From Trichuris trichiura (taxonomy: Eukaryota > Nematoda > Enoplea > Trichinellida > Trichuridae), in assembly GCA_037903355.1 (NCBI GenBank), contig JBAJFE010000025.1, forward strand, positions 930,001-994,000: a DNA stretch of 64,000 nucleotides, written 5' to 3'. Shown in pieces: positions 34,201 through 54,104 of the stretch. The notes under the pieces were generated by a model that searched no databases, was not told the DNA's origin, and saw nothing but the letters and a program-made list of their open reading frames with translations. Within the stretch, counting starts at the first letter, position 1; each line of letters starts with the position of its first letter. The position numbers and the translations under genes are program-made.

Positions 34201-35090
34201 CGTAACGGTGATCGTTGGAAACCTCTTAGCAACAAAACTTCTTTTAGGCAAAGCGATAAGCGCGGATATAAGCTTCTTGGAGAGCTCATCGGAACTCCAA
34301 TAGTGCTGATTACTGTAACTAAAATGAGCAATTTATGAATTACCGAATAAAGCTTCAAAGTTTACACATTTCGCAGAGCAGATTAACATAAGCAAATAGC
34401 AAAAATGTAGCCACGTCTCCACCGCTACGATAATATGGATAATGCGGCTAACAGAATAGCGCCTGTTGAGCTATTATGTAACTTCAGTGAACTAAGGCTT
34501 TACAACATCCATATCTGATATGAACAGTTAACTCACAAGCCGACATAGCCTTCCAAAATCTATGAAGATAAGTATGGCTGCAATGTGACCTTAAATGGGA
34601 AACGTTCCTTTAAAGGCGAGACTTATCAGCTTCATATTGTTGATAAAAAACAAGTACGAATTTCGATTGGTGAAAGCGGAATGTTATTATATTCTATCAA
34701 CGATTAATCAGGATGGATTATTGATCGGAACTGTTCTTATCAATTTTTCAACAGCATTCCGCAGACACCCTAAACTGGTGGAATGAAAATAAATATTTTT
34801 GCAACGTTCAAATGAATACGCGCCACGTTAACACCGTCATCCGCCCCAACAATATACGGTTAAGTATATACGAGTGACCAACAGATGTATTAATTCAACA
34901 AAGAAAAACTTCATGGGGACACATCACATATTGACTAAAGAAGACGTGTCATTATTGTTACTGGCAATGGGAAGGAACGGTTTCAATTACAAAAAAACAA
35001 CTAAATAGACGACCAAACCCTATCAATTCGAGTGCTCTCTCTCTCTCTTACGACTGAAAATGGAATGGTGACAACTGATCATCATCATCA
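34201..35090. other. Intergenic 3' of GOLPH3, nothing recognised
   Basis: About 0.9 kb containing the presumed GOLPH3 3' UTR, a CT microsatellite near 35036-35048 and a short open frame at 34595-34786 without recognisable similarity. Confidence 0.4.
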
Positions 35091-38182
<3,092 letters not shown>

Positions 38183-40037
38183 GCGCCTGCGAAGCAGAAA
38201 AAACTATTAAACAAAAGCGATTAATAAAATAATAGCCAGCAAGCTTGTCCAACGAACGTCAACGAAAGACAAGAAGACTGACACGACGAGCCGGTTAATA
38301 TCTCTAATACAAAAATAGAAGAAGCCTAAAACAGCCAAAAGGCATCCTCAAGGCAATGCCTGCTCATCTGCCAGCGCTACATCGACTTCAAACACATGTT
38401 TCGATATAGGCATCTTTTTACTACAGTTTAAACATGATGCGCAGGTAACTTACAAACGAATTCCTCGTTTCCCTGATTGCTGGCAAATTTATTAAAAACA
38501 GGAAGTGACGTACGACTGACCTATTAACAAATCGATTTGCTACAAAAGTTTTTGAAAAAGTCAAAACAGTCGCCAGCGCCGGAAGGTTGAGCGTATTGTA
38601 ATGCCGCAATGCGAGCGCCAGAACAAATGCCGCAATGCGAAACAACCAGCGGAAACTGCAATTCGCGACCTTTTCTTTTTATTGGCAACTATCGACTCTA
38701 TCCGTCGCTAAAGATCATTTTTTTAAGGACGGAAATTAAAGACCATTTTTAAAAAAACACTTTTAAAGCTGAAAGGTCGCTGATATGTTCTTGCGGTTGA
38801 AAATGTGCGCTAAATAGTTGACAAAAAAGTGACAATAACAAAGTTTGCGAACGTAAAAGCCGGCTCCTTGCGCGTCAATGGAATGCAGGTTAGGGGTACG
38901 GTAATTTATGGACTTTTGAAAACCGTTACCCTTTTAAGGATACTGTATTTCATTATTTGAAGAAATGCAAGTACTCATTAGCCAATAGTATAATTTTTAG
39001 CTCCTACGAAGGTTGGCGGGCCTTGCAGACCTCGGCTTACTTTATTACAAAGTTAGCAAAAGGCATTTGGTTAGAAAAAAATAATAATGATATCATACGC
39101 AGCTACTTCGCGAGTTGCGGTTGTTTGTTTCGCTGAAACACGGATAAAATCACCCTTAAAAATGCTTCTTCCCATGTTTAGTCTTACCGAAGGAAAGTTG
39201 CGAAAATAATCAAATTCTTTTTTTTTAAACTTACGGATTATTCGTAGAATAAATCTTACATGAAAATAATAATAGAAGAGTTCGTATAAGGCTCGCAAAT
39301 CCTTTTTCAAGGGAGCTGCCAAGGTAAAGAGAACTCGAGATTATGAGAAAACTGATATGCAAAACATGAGGGAAAGCAGTGAACTTATGGTGACGTCATA
39401 AGGCACGTTATGGTTTAAAAAATATTTGCAAGTTCGCGTTGCAGTTCTGCCGGTATGCTAAACGCAAACCTGTAGAACGCACAGCAGCAGAATATAAGGG
39501 CGTAAGAATGACTCCTAAAACAGACTATACGCTGAAATAGCAATACGCAGAGGTCGTCGAAGAAATTGATAATCTTATATAATGAATTTTTGTTGATTTT
39601 TAAAAGACAAATCGCCTAAGCCGTTTAGGGCATTTTCGCCTTAAAAAAATGACCTACTTTGGACACAGTCATTCACACGCAGGGGCAGCTGTCTTGAAGC
39701 CAACCGCCGAAAACATGCGCGCGCATATTTTCCATTCCAACTGCTAATTTGCATTCCGCGTGATCGGCCGAAAGACTTAGTGAAATCTGTTGAACTGATC
39801 AACGAAAAGCGAACGGTACGACTAAAAGTGACGAGACGCAAAACGGGATACTACGCAAAAGGGAAAGACGTTGGAATACAGGATGGGAAACACCGGCGCT
39901 TCAATCGTGGCCCGCAAAGGGAAAAATTAAGAAAATGACCGTCCGTTTTGTGCATATATACGCTTTGGCAGAGGTGAGAAGAAAAAAGTAGAAGCAACAA
40001 AAAAAAATAGGGCACGGCAACTTAAGACCGCTTTCGG
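38183..40037. other. Intergenic between GOLPH3 and GAK, nothing recognised
   Basis: About 1.85 kb with only short, unsupported open frames. It contains the GOLPH3 upstream region and the GAK 3' flank. TGCTTCGCAG just before the GOLPH3 ATG could be a splice-leader or 5' UTR acceptor (inference). Confidence 0.4.
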
Positions 40038-43000
40038 CTAGAAAGAAGTTACAGTAGTATCCGCTTCAAATTCGTTCCACGCGTCGTTCAACTCTGTGAA
40101 TATTAGTTTGGCAAGCGTCTCGTGCGGCGTACCAACAAACTAAAAATTGCGTCACCGTCCCATGTGCCGACAGCAACTGGCTGGCTCACTTACCTTATCC
40201 GGATGAACAGCCAAACACGCTTTGCGATAGTACTTCTTCACCTCCTTGGCTGCAAGGAGGTGGCTCATGCTTACTTCTTGCCACCTATCGTTTTCAGGCC
40301 AGATTACCGTGTGCAGAGAACCCAAAAGACCACGAATATTACGACGTTTGCCGTCTGCCCATTTTCGTACCTGAAAACTTTTAATTTTAAATAACATTTT
40401 TACGGTAGGGAAAAAAACCACTTTACCTTTGCCTCTTCGTCGGTGAGACCTTGACATTCGGCCTCCTGCTTCATCGAAGCTAAGGATTGCTTGGACGAGG
40501 TGCTACCGCTGAAACCTTGGCTGCTTAGCAAATCTTCAAAGGCGGTTGAGTCGAGCTTCGTCTTTGCAGTGGCGTTTGACGACCATAGATCGCCTCTCGT
40601 CCTGTAGGTTCCCAGACGCGAAAAAGCCGACGGAGGCCTTAAAGGTTTCTCCGTTGCCGAGTGCCCAACAGCTTCCGCCTTATTGCTGACCGAAATCGGC
40701 TGAGCCGTTTCGACGGGTGAAAACACGGTGCTCGATTTGGCTGCAAAGTTAGCAGGTTCACCAACGGCCACAAATGGCTCCAGTTGGTCAAGCAACAACG
40801 GCGTGCTGAGGTTTCTATGCATATGAACAGGAACGGAAAGGTTCGCCTCGCTGAACACATGATGCGTAGGCGCTCCGCCGGGAGCTAAGTCGAATAACAA
40901 ATTCTCTCTGTGACTACTATCCGCATCGGTTGGCGCCGAAGCCTCCATGGAAGGTGCTTTGTTCGTCAGGTCAACATCGCATAAATTGAAGGACGGCGGT
41001 TCGGCGCGGTTGCCCCAAAGCATATCGCAATCCGCGCTCGCAGCGCCACCTGCTGCCAACTCATCCGCATCCAGATTGACCAGTTCATGCGATTCAGCAC
41101 TATTACTTTCCAAATTCTGCGTAGGCACTTCGGCAGCTTTCAACTGATGTTCGTCTTGTTCGCAACATTCAATTATGGGCAAACCGGTTGGCTCGACTGG
41201 TGTCCTCCTTGGAGAAGGTACGTTTGCCTTCTCAGCCGGAGGTGGCTGCCAATCCAGGCTGGACAAAAGATCGGCAACCGTTACAACTTTGGGGTCCTCC
41301 TCCTGTTTGGGCTGTTCATCCTCAGCTGTTTCGCTCAGTGTGGAAAGATTCGACGCGGTGCCTGCAACTCAAATTTTCAAACTGGCAATTGAACCTGCGT
41401 TCATTAATTACCGTAACGCTGTTGAAAGCACGCGCTCTCTTCGGGAGAGGAAAAGGGCATCTGAGGGACAACGCTATCCGGCTTGAAGTTCGGCAAAAGT
41501 GACGCCGAGCCGCCCCTTATCTGCTCGTCCTCGTTTGCCGAATAGGCCAGACGAACAACGAAAGGTTTGGGATATTTCCAATCTTCAGCCAGACAGCACA
41601 GGTCATTACTGAAAGCGAAAGAGAACGAATCAGCATGGAAAGTACGCAAACATTTTTCTCTGTACAGCTCAAGGGTTAACGTGTTCTTTGAGGGATCCAA
41701 GAATCCGGCGTGAACTTGAAACTGGAACATCTTTATAGTGGATACTTTTCTTTGCATTTTGGTGCCCAGCGTGGAACGAGCGTGGCTCACGACAAAGGTT
41801 GCGTCGCTATCGAATTTCAAGTGAAACGGAATGGTGAAGCTCGCCTCGGCTACGTCGACAAATCTAAGCAACAAGCATGAGCGAAAGAGCACGGACAAGA
41901 AGAAAACTTGCTCCTACGGAATCTTGTCGTATTCTTGACAAGTTGACAACAACTTTTGGTCGCCACTGAATATTTCGACAAATGGCCGACATCCATTTCT
42001 TTAAAATAACACAACAAAAATAGGCACTTTTCAAGAAGCTTCGGAAAGATACAAGACGCGAACAGCTTATTAAATAGCAATGCTATCGGCGACTGCTATG
42101 TGGATATAAAAAGACTTCTTAAGCTGAATGTCGCTGTTTTCGAATTTACGACATTTACTTCAACCGCCCACGTAAAGCGATAAGTTATTGACTGGAAACT
42201 TGACGCTTATCGAATCTTATCTAAGTTATGCAAATTTTGAAAATTCAAAAAAAAACGAAGACTCAAACGGCTCTTCGACTACGAATAAGGCAAGCCCGGG
42301 TCGGCGCCGCTGTTTCCCTGAGCCATTTGCCTGACTACGACTAGCCCGAGTTGGCTTTTTCTGAACAGAATTCATTACTTGGCAAAGTCTCAAGAACTAA
42401 TGGCGCTTAAGTTTGAACAGACTTTTAGAAAACTTTTAATTTGCATAATTAACTCGCGCGCAAAGGACTGATTATCGATAAAACAATTGCGCTAAAAGAA
42501 GAAAGGCTGACGACTTGGCGTTTACTTTCTTGTTGAGCGACGGTGTATTTATGCAAATTACTTACCGCATCCTGTTAAAAATTGGCACTGGACTAACGGA
42601 AATTCTTGAAGCCAAAACTCTGTTCGGTAAAGGATAGAAAGTCGGATGCCGAAGCACACTGGCAACGTAATCTACATATCTGAAGTAGCATAATGAATGA
42701 GCGATTCACAAGATGGACATAAAGCGCTACTGCTGACGCATACCTCGCTTGAGAAGGCGTCAGTGGAACAGAGCTCACTTTTCCCTTTATGAATTTCCGA
42801 CAGTGAACCGAATCGCTGAGACTTTTGCAAAAGACAAGAAAGTTGCACGCAATGCACGCACCGTTACCCCCGTTATCCTATTGCAATAGCCTTTGCTTGG
42901 GGCATCATAATATGGGGGCGATACTTACTGAAAAAAACACCGCGACATTGGATACGTCACGACGAAGCCAGTGATAAACGCTATTGCAAATTGAGAAGGT

Positions 43001-45490
43001 AAGTTTCAAGGACGGAGCCGTGCCGACCGGAAAGCCGCAGTGCATCACCTTAGTTATTCTTTTTTTGCAATGGGCAATGCATATTGTTATTCAGCTTTAC
43101 CCTTTCGCCTAAAGGTAAGTCGGCATTGCGCCATGGAGACAAGTTGTACACGGCAAAGCGATTGCCATGGCGAGCGGTAAGCAACTTGGCTGCTTCATCC
43201 AAGCTACTCATGTCCGTTGGAGATGATAAAAGAATCAAGCGACTAGTTAAGTAAATAAGGGAACTTTTGTTTGGCGCCCTAAAAAGAGCGGGCGATGGGA
43301 AAAAGTAGCTTGAAAAATTTTTGCTCACATAGAATTCGGCTGAACAATCTTTGACGATGTTTCTCGAAGACTTTTGAATATTGAACCGGCCTGACCTTTC
43401 AAGGATTCTAAAAAGACGCCTACACCGCCAAACGAAGCTTCCGCCTCCGTCTGAACATGACTATTGCCGATCTGGGAGTCTTCTTTAAAAATTACGCGCT
43501 ACTTCGGAAAACCAAGCGAAACCATTGCTTACCTATGGGACCTAGTTGAACTTTGGCTTCCAAATCGGCACCGTAGGACATTGCTAGTTCCTTTAACATG
43601 CATAAGATTTCCTTCACCGAAGGGCGGTCGTCGGGAACCACTTGTAAAATTCGCGCTAAGCCCAAGAGGAAAACAGCTTAAATCGCTTTTAACCAAAAAG
43701 GCTACTGCCAACCAATCAAAGGATGGAGAACACCGCAGCGGTCGTCCTTTTCAGGCAATGTGTAGTTTGCGTTCAAAATTCGCAATTTCGCGCTATCCTC
43801 GAACGGATGGACCATGTAGCAAAGGTAGTACAGTATGCAACCAAGAGCCTGAAAACACTTTTCGCTAAGCAGAAAAAAATTTAAAAAACAAAGCTGCCAT
43901 TCTCACCCAAACGTCTATTCTTTGATCGATCGGCTGATTTTGGTACGAATCCAGCATTTCCGGCGCTCTGTACATCGGCGTTGTACATTTGTTCAACTTA
44001 AAAGCATATAGTTTTTTCTTCCCGCCAATCAATCCGTCTTGCGAAAATTTGAAAGGCTTATTGAAAAAAATTGAAGCCACCTCACACGGCAGCTCGGCAT
44101 TAGACTTGCTTTCCGGGACTAATCGGAATAAATGAGTAGTTTTCAAAAAAATTAAATGTTTGCAGGTAAACAGATACAGTAAGCTTATAGAAAAAAATAA
44201 AGAAAAAGGAATACAGACAAGCCTAGAGCGTCGGATAAATATGTAAATTTGACACTTTTGCTGGAGTTACATTGTAAGTTTTTAAAAGACTTCAAAAAGC
44301 TTATCTGGTGCATATCTCGTTTGCTAAACTGGTTTACGGCGCGTCTACAACGTAAAAGGTAGCACCTAACCGCTTTGATAATAAAAGTTAAAGCGAATTT
44401 TTAAAACTATTTTAGGCGCTGTAACTTCTCTACGCGTCTTAAAACTATTGCGCATTAACTGCAATCTATCTCGGCTGAGAAAGCTAAAATTTCAATAATA
44501 AATTTTTGAAAATATCACCTCTTCTTCCAACATGGAACGCCTTTGCGCGGTCCACGTATTATCCGGTTTGTACGACTTTTCAGTGGCGCTGCCAAAATCG
44601 CATAACTTGACGCGTTCCTTGCTGTCCAATAGCAAATTTTCCATCTGAAAGTATCGATCCGTCTCTTGATCATTTGCTACTATTGATATATTGGAAAGTT
44701 GCCTTTAAATCGCGATGAATTATTGGCGGCTTGTGAGAATGCAAGTGATCGACGGCGCAACATATTTGGTAGAACAGCGGCAGTATTTCGCAAAATTCCA
44801 ACGGCGTTCCGCGAGCTCTGAGGCGATCCAAAAGTGGCCCACCTATGAAATTTTTAAAAAAAGGAAAAAAGAATTCAGCTTTTCATGTCGCAAACATCAA
44901 CAAAGCAACTAAGGCTGTTGTCTTATACCTGAGCATAACTCCGTCAAAATAAGAAACTCCGTTCTTCCGTTTGGCTGTTGCTCGCAGGCAGCTTGACAAA
45001 ATTGAAGTACATTCGGATGCCCGGAAGCTTCCTTCTAAATACGGGCATACTTTTTAAGACAAACAATCACGCAAGCAGCGCGTAATACCAAAATAAAGAT
45101 CTCCCGGCGAATTGCATCGGCTGAATCTTTATCGCCGGCAATGAGACGCTTCAATGCGTAAGAGTTGCCTTCGCTATCGGTAGCGACGAATACGTAACCA
45201 AAACCGCCTAAATAGCCAACAAGGTCAGGTGAAGAGGTTCAATGACCAACATGGAAACGTAACGCTGTTTCACAAAAGTTAAAATAAATCTACCAATGTG
45301 ATACTCCTTCAAAATTGTCAAAACATTAAAATATAAGAATAATACAAGCGGGAAACGAACCTTCGGCTAACAATCGTCGAACCAACAGCCGTTTCGAGCC
45401 GAGCACTATCACCCTGCCGACGAATTCATTGTCTTGCTTCTCATTACTCGATGTTAAGTAGTTGAAAGCATTACGAAACAACTCCACCAT
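40038..45490 (-). CDS. GAK: Cyclin-G-associated kinase/auxilin (GAK), 18 exons
   Basis: A kinase-auxilin that recruits Hsc70 to uncoat clathrin vesicles and phosphorylates AP adaptors. Exons (minus): 45490-45361, 45207-45089, 45034-44929, 44842-44703, 44644-44519, 43996-43907, 43848-43713, 43655-43533, 43482-43329, 43278-43101, 43048-42929, 42877-42744, 42679-42566, 41998-41918, 41863-41412, 41361-40427, 40370-40194, 40139-40038. Phase is kept throughout; 1138 aa. The kinase domain (~35-320) has AEGGFGYVF, YALKRL, IIHRDLK, DFGSAT and TTPMYRAPEMLD. The PTEN-like region (~385-560) has TSRLILLSSPTD and FAVYNLSPW. The C2 region (~560-690) has NGCRPFVEIFSG and HARSTLGTKM. A linker carries clathrin/adaptor-type DLLSSLDW and DLLSSQGF, and the C-terminal J domain (~1046-1138) has VHPDK. 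The intron after HRDLK starts with GC instead of GT. Intact. Confidence 0.95.
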
Positions 45491-47016
45491 GGTTCATCGG
45501 AGGGCTCTGTCAAATACAACACTTTAGCGTAATCAGCGACCGCAGCAGCAGCAGTAATACAACAGTAATTAGGTACAGTTGTTTACATCTTGAAAAGTTC
45601 GTCAAGATTCATCTTGCAAAAAGGAAAAAAACCGTTTTTGCAGTCCAATAATTCCAGAGGCTTACTTATTTTAAATTAATTTATTTAATTTCCATTTACG
45701 CAGGTGCTTTTATAAAAATGAAGTAGAATAAAATAAGTTGGGACTTAAGGCTTAGCCAAGCGGCTGAGTAACCCTCGCAAAAATGAAGTAGTTGTTATTG
45801 ACACAGTTTTTCTTGGTGAATCATTGCTGGCTGGGGAGACATTCGAACGTTGATGGTACGTTACGCTATCCGGGCCAATTTTTCATTGATTCTAGACCGA
45901 CTGTTTTTGAAAACAAAAGCGTAGCCGAGCTTTTTGAACGGTGAATAAGAAGGATGAATCAATTTTAAGTTTTACGCACTTCTTCGTGCATTGACCGACA
46001 ACGCAACGATCCGTATCGGCATTCCTTAAAAGCATATTAGTCGGTTGTAAGCTATGCGCGTACGATCGAAAACTGACATCCTCAGCCAATTGTAGGTCTA
46101 TTTTTGTCAGCAGAGCTCTCAAATTTAAATTTTTCGCAAAATATTTGTTCCCCCATTGAAATCACTAAATTTTTATTTTGCTCTCGCCAGTTGCGCAACC
46201 AAACTCTTTGCAATACTTCGTTTTATCGCTGCTTTACGCGGGCACTCCAAAACGTGTCCTTCGTTATACGAATTTCCAATTTAGCATCGCGCATTAAACA
46301 GAGTCCAACTTTACCGCTCGAACGTAGAAATTTGACGGGTTAGATAGTACGAAACCGTTACGCTACATTTTCGGCATTGTTATATATTTAAGAAGGTTTT
46401 CTTCCGCGAAACCAATCTGCTTGTTGAAAGAGTGCTCATAACTAATACATTTAATTTTCTCAACCAAAAACAATTTCTGGTTTTTGTCGTAAGCGTTTTA
46501 CGTTTTTGATGCTTTGAATTCCTCTTCACAATTGTTCCCAAGCTGAAAATTTTTAATTTATTCAAACTGAACCTTACGTTCAATTTGTCTTACTGTACAA
46601 AATTTGTTTTCTTTTTTCGCTGATAAAAAGTTGCAGAAGCAAAAAAAAGCATGACAGCGTTTCAACATAACTATGTTTTGTTCTTGCCGACCAAATGCAG
46701 TAATGGTTACGTTTTGTTTTTGCGTTAACTACTCATAAGTTCGACTACACAGAAAGTGGGTAACGTTTTGTTTTTTCTTTACGAACGCATAGCGAATATA
46801 AAATAGTTGGAGCTCAGTAACTGAGCAAAGCTTAGACGCAAGCATCATTTCGTTTTTTAGCATTTTGTTTTTGAGTACGTGAACATCATTGTTTTTACTG
46901 TACTCTGTTGTTGGAACAATTTTTGTGGTTTTCCGTTCTTGAATTTGCCGTTTCAGGTTTATTTTACAAAACCGCAGGCCGTATTGTAGCTAGTCAAGCT
47001 TAATTTCGAATTGGCA
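45491..47016. promoter_or_regulatory. Divergent intergenic region between GAK and DCP1
   Basis: GAK (minus) and DCP1 (plus) are transcribed away from each other across this 1.5 kb. The part near DCP1 (46650-46930) has repeated T-rich runs such as ACGTTTTGTTTTTTC, ACGTTTTGTTTTTGC and CATTTTGTTTTTGAG. They are reminiscent of the T-blocks of nematode core promoters (inference). A tRNA A-box-like TAGCCAAGCGG near 45753 has no partner B box at a suitable distance. No gene is supported. Confidence 0.4.
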
Positions 47017-47982
47017 ATGGATATGAACTTGTCTACTGTACGACTCTACGACGGTTCGGTCATTAGGGTTATCCACTCGGCCGGCCATGTAGCTATCTAC
47101 GAATTCGACAGCTATTCGTTGCAGTGGAAGAAAGCCGGTGTTGAAGGGCCGCTGTTCGTTTGTTTGTGCAAGGGAAGGTGCAAATACAAATTGTTTGCTT
47201 TGAACCGCCTACATCCGGCCAACTTCATTCTCGCTATCGACGTAACTTTCGACTGCGTTGAAAAGGACGGATTTTTATTGTACAAAAGTTGGCAATCCGT
47301 TGGAGCAATTTGGTTCTTCGAAGAAGGCGAACGATCAAAAGTGGTCAACTGCATTAAATCGGTGAAGAAGTTACTTTTTTGGTTCGGCAATAACGGTACC
47401 GAAGTGACCGGCATGGGCGCTTGTTCGAACGTAAATGCTTCCGAAAAACGTTCCGACATAATGACGCTGCTGAGCAATGCTTATCAAAAATTTTTAGCGG
47501 AAAAATCTACAAAGTCCGAAAGTGCGAACATCGGAAATGACACCTTTACAACAGAAGAACTGAACTGTCTTGCCAATTTGGCTATGAACAACCAAGCTGA
47601 GAAAGAAGTGGATTCGTCCGTTCCAAATACGTTTGACTCGCATAGTTCTTTAAGTGGAGAGCAAACGGAAACGTCCTATACCGATACGGATGACGAAGCA
47701 TTCCAAGAGGAAACCAACTTTAAAGGGGCCGCGGTCGTTGCTTCTACTTCGCGCGGTTTTAACCGTTTCAATCGATCGCGAGTTATTACGGATGGCAGCA
47801 ATGCGCAACAACAACAACAAGGACAACAGTGGTTCGGAAAGCCGACTCCGAAGTTCAACATTGAAGTGGAAAGTTTTCGTCGCGCATTGTCAGACCTAAT
47901 CAGGGAGGACGATTATTTTTGCGAAAAGCTTTACTTGCGCTACAAGCAGATTATGGAAAGCAAAACGTCTGGAGCGAAGTGA
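47017..47982 (+). CDS. DCP1: mRNA-decapping enzyme subunit 1 (DCP1), single exon
   Basis: DCP1 activates DCP2 for removal of the 5' cap in P-bodies. I take the ATG at 47017 (MDMNLSTVRLYD), since the codon six bases upstream is TTG. The product is 321 aa. Residues 1 to ~130 form the EVH1-like domain: YDGSVIRVIHSAGHVAIYEF, QWKKAGVEGPLFVC, FALNRLHPANF, FLLYKSW, then IWFFEEGERSKVVNCIKSV. The middle is low complexity and acidic/Ser-rich, with a short glutamine run (NAQQQQQGQQ). The end (ESFRRALSDLIREDDYFCEKL and YLRYKQIM) matches the DCP1 trimerisation helix. The gene lacks introns, unlike its neighbours, and converges with NSF. No defect seen. Confidence 0.92.
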   Translation: MDMNLSTVRLYDGSVIRVIHSAGHVAIYEFDSYSLQWKKAGVEGPLFVCLCKGRCKYKLFALNRLHPANFILAIDVTFDCVEKDGFLLYKSWQSVGAIWFFEEGERSKVVNCIKSVKKLLFWFGNNGTEVTGMGACSNVNASEKRSDIMTLLSNAYQKFLAEKSTKSESANIGNDTFTTEELNCLANLAMNNQAEKEVDSSVPNTFDSHSSLSGEQTETSYTDTDDEAFQEETNFKGAAVVASTSRGFNRFNRSRVITDGSNAQQQQQGQQWFGKPTPKFNIEVESFRRALSDLIREDDYFCEKLYLRYKQIMESKTSGAK

Positions 47983-48519
47983 TAGCATTTTTATCATCGC
48001 TTCTTTCTATGCTGAGTTGAAGAGTGCGAGGTGTTAGCAATTAAAGGATGGTCAAAAAAGATGCATCTTCGATTGTTTTTAACCTTAAGTACAAAGAAAA
48101 ACAATTACGTCATATTCGACACAGTCTTTAGTAACCGAATCGGCTATCCGCGAAAACTTACTGCGAAGATATTTGTTTGCTTCAACTTAACGTAAATTTC
48201 GAAGTCATTTTTCTTATTCCTTCACGGCTTAGGGACAACAGCAATCCTTAAGGAAGCGTGTGAATTCTTGCTCTTTTTTTTTATAATGTAAATACCTTAT
48301 TTGCGGCTTGGCGTAACATTAAAAAAATTGAGCAATGCCGCTTCTGGTTACCGCATCCTTCGACTACGCGGTCGGTAATTGTCTCATTGTAATTAGTGGT
48401 ATTTTCTTTTAAATAAAATGGGAGAACAGCGAACAGAACAAACCACCAATGACAAATGGCAATTATATTACCAAACCAGACGGCAAACCATAGACATAAC
48501 AATAGGATTTTCAGGTGAT
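47983..48519. other. Convergent 3' flanks of DCP1 and NSF
   Basis: About 540 bp shared by the 3' ends of the two converging genes. It is AT-rich and has no gene. AAATAAAA near 48410 could serve as a polyadenylation signal on the plus strand. Confidence 0.4.
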
Positions 48520-52799
<4,280 letters not shown>

Positions 52800-54104
52800 C
52801 CACTACAAAAGCAATGTTACATTTTCTTAGCTGAAGACAACTTCTTTCGTTCAGCACCTTTGGAGCCATACTTGCCGGCACAACAAACTGACCACCGATG
52901 ATCAGCCAAACTGCGCTTAATGTGGACGCGCGCCACTCGGTTAAGCACAACAGATAACTGCGGCGCTTCAATTTATGGATTGTTGAATCAATACGCTATA
53001 GCACAATGTGTCCAACCTAATGGAAAGTCTGAAAGCATGATAAGGTAAAGAAGTCAATACATCTGAACATAATCGGGCACAGCGTTACACCTAAATGGGC
53101 TATCACTCGTACTGCTTTTAATTTTACGACTGGTTGCTACGCTTAAAAGAGTACACTTCTGGAAAATTCCGCAAGTATTTCCATTGAGAATAGTGCGCCA
53201 AGAACGGACGTCACGCTGATCAGTATATCACCTACGTAGGACCAATGCCGCAGCTACTCGCAACAGTAGTAACACTCCTTGCGAATCGTCTATTCGATAG
53301 TATCGAGCTTAGCCAATAGATTTAACGCTGGACTTTTCTGGATCCGTACGCTTTGATTACGGTTAAGATTTCTTCTCTTAAACGAAACTTCGTCCTATGA
53401 CTCGTCATTAACATACAAGCAGAACCATCCTACCGTTCCTGCGTTCTCCCGAAAAATCCCAATTCTGTCAAAGAAGCTGCACAACTTGAAAAGATGCAAA
53501 TAAACTTCGCTTATGCGCAAGTGTAAATAAACTATTTGTATTGCCTTCGTAAGAAACAAGCAGATGTAATTTAGGCAACCTAATCTGTCTTGACGATCGC
53601 GGCCATAAGATTAGCTCCAAAGACGTTCCGCTAAGCACGGCAGTAGACGTGATGAAACAGGCAACGCACTAACGGTGAAACAAATAATGAGGCCCAACTT
53701 CGGAAGACACGAGCCAGTCTAACTGCTTTATTGAAAACTAAATTTCATTCTTATCATCTGTAAAGCCTTCTGACCTCCCACGCAACAAAATGTACAGCCC
53801 CAAATTTTCTTTCTCTTGGCCGTCCCACTGTCATACTGTATATTTCCTGGGCATCAACTTTTGCCCTTAATTAAAGCTAGGCCAAAATAAAAGGTTCGCA
53901 CTTTCGCCTATGCTAAAACGAATACAAACCAAGATGACCAGCATTATCTCCGGTAACAAGATGGCAGCGTCCTTCACAGAACTGAACCTGAATTTCTTAG
54001 ACAAACGGCATCCTAATGAACAACATCCGTTTTCTCCTGCAGGAAACATAAATTAAAAAGCTATTATAGGAGAGATAACAACTTAGAAAGAAACCGGCCG
54101 TCTG
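52800..54104. other. Intergenic upstream of NSF, nothing recognised
   Basis: About 1.3 kb between the NSF start and repeat block B. It presumably includes the NSF promoter. Open frames are short and unsupported. Confidence 0.4.

Noticed and set aside
34595..34786. 63-codon frame that looks faintly like a plant-type intron-free small protein
   Set aside because: Too short, with no homology, neighbours or splice sites to support it.
42060..42110. Possible extra GAK exon reading ALLFNKL
   Set aside because: It resembled the PVPLF segment, but the exon at 42679-42566 (SPVPIFNRM) joins in phase to NGCRPF and gives a much better match.
45745..45850. Possible tRNA gene
   Set aside because: TAGCCAAGCGG matches an A box, but the only B-box-like ATTCGAACG is about 90 nt away and no cloverleaf with a paired acceptor stem can be drawn.
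45892..46343. Opposed open frames between GAK and DCP1
   Set aside because: Both are short, overlap each other on opposite strands and resemble nothing known.
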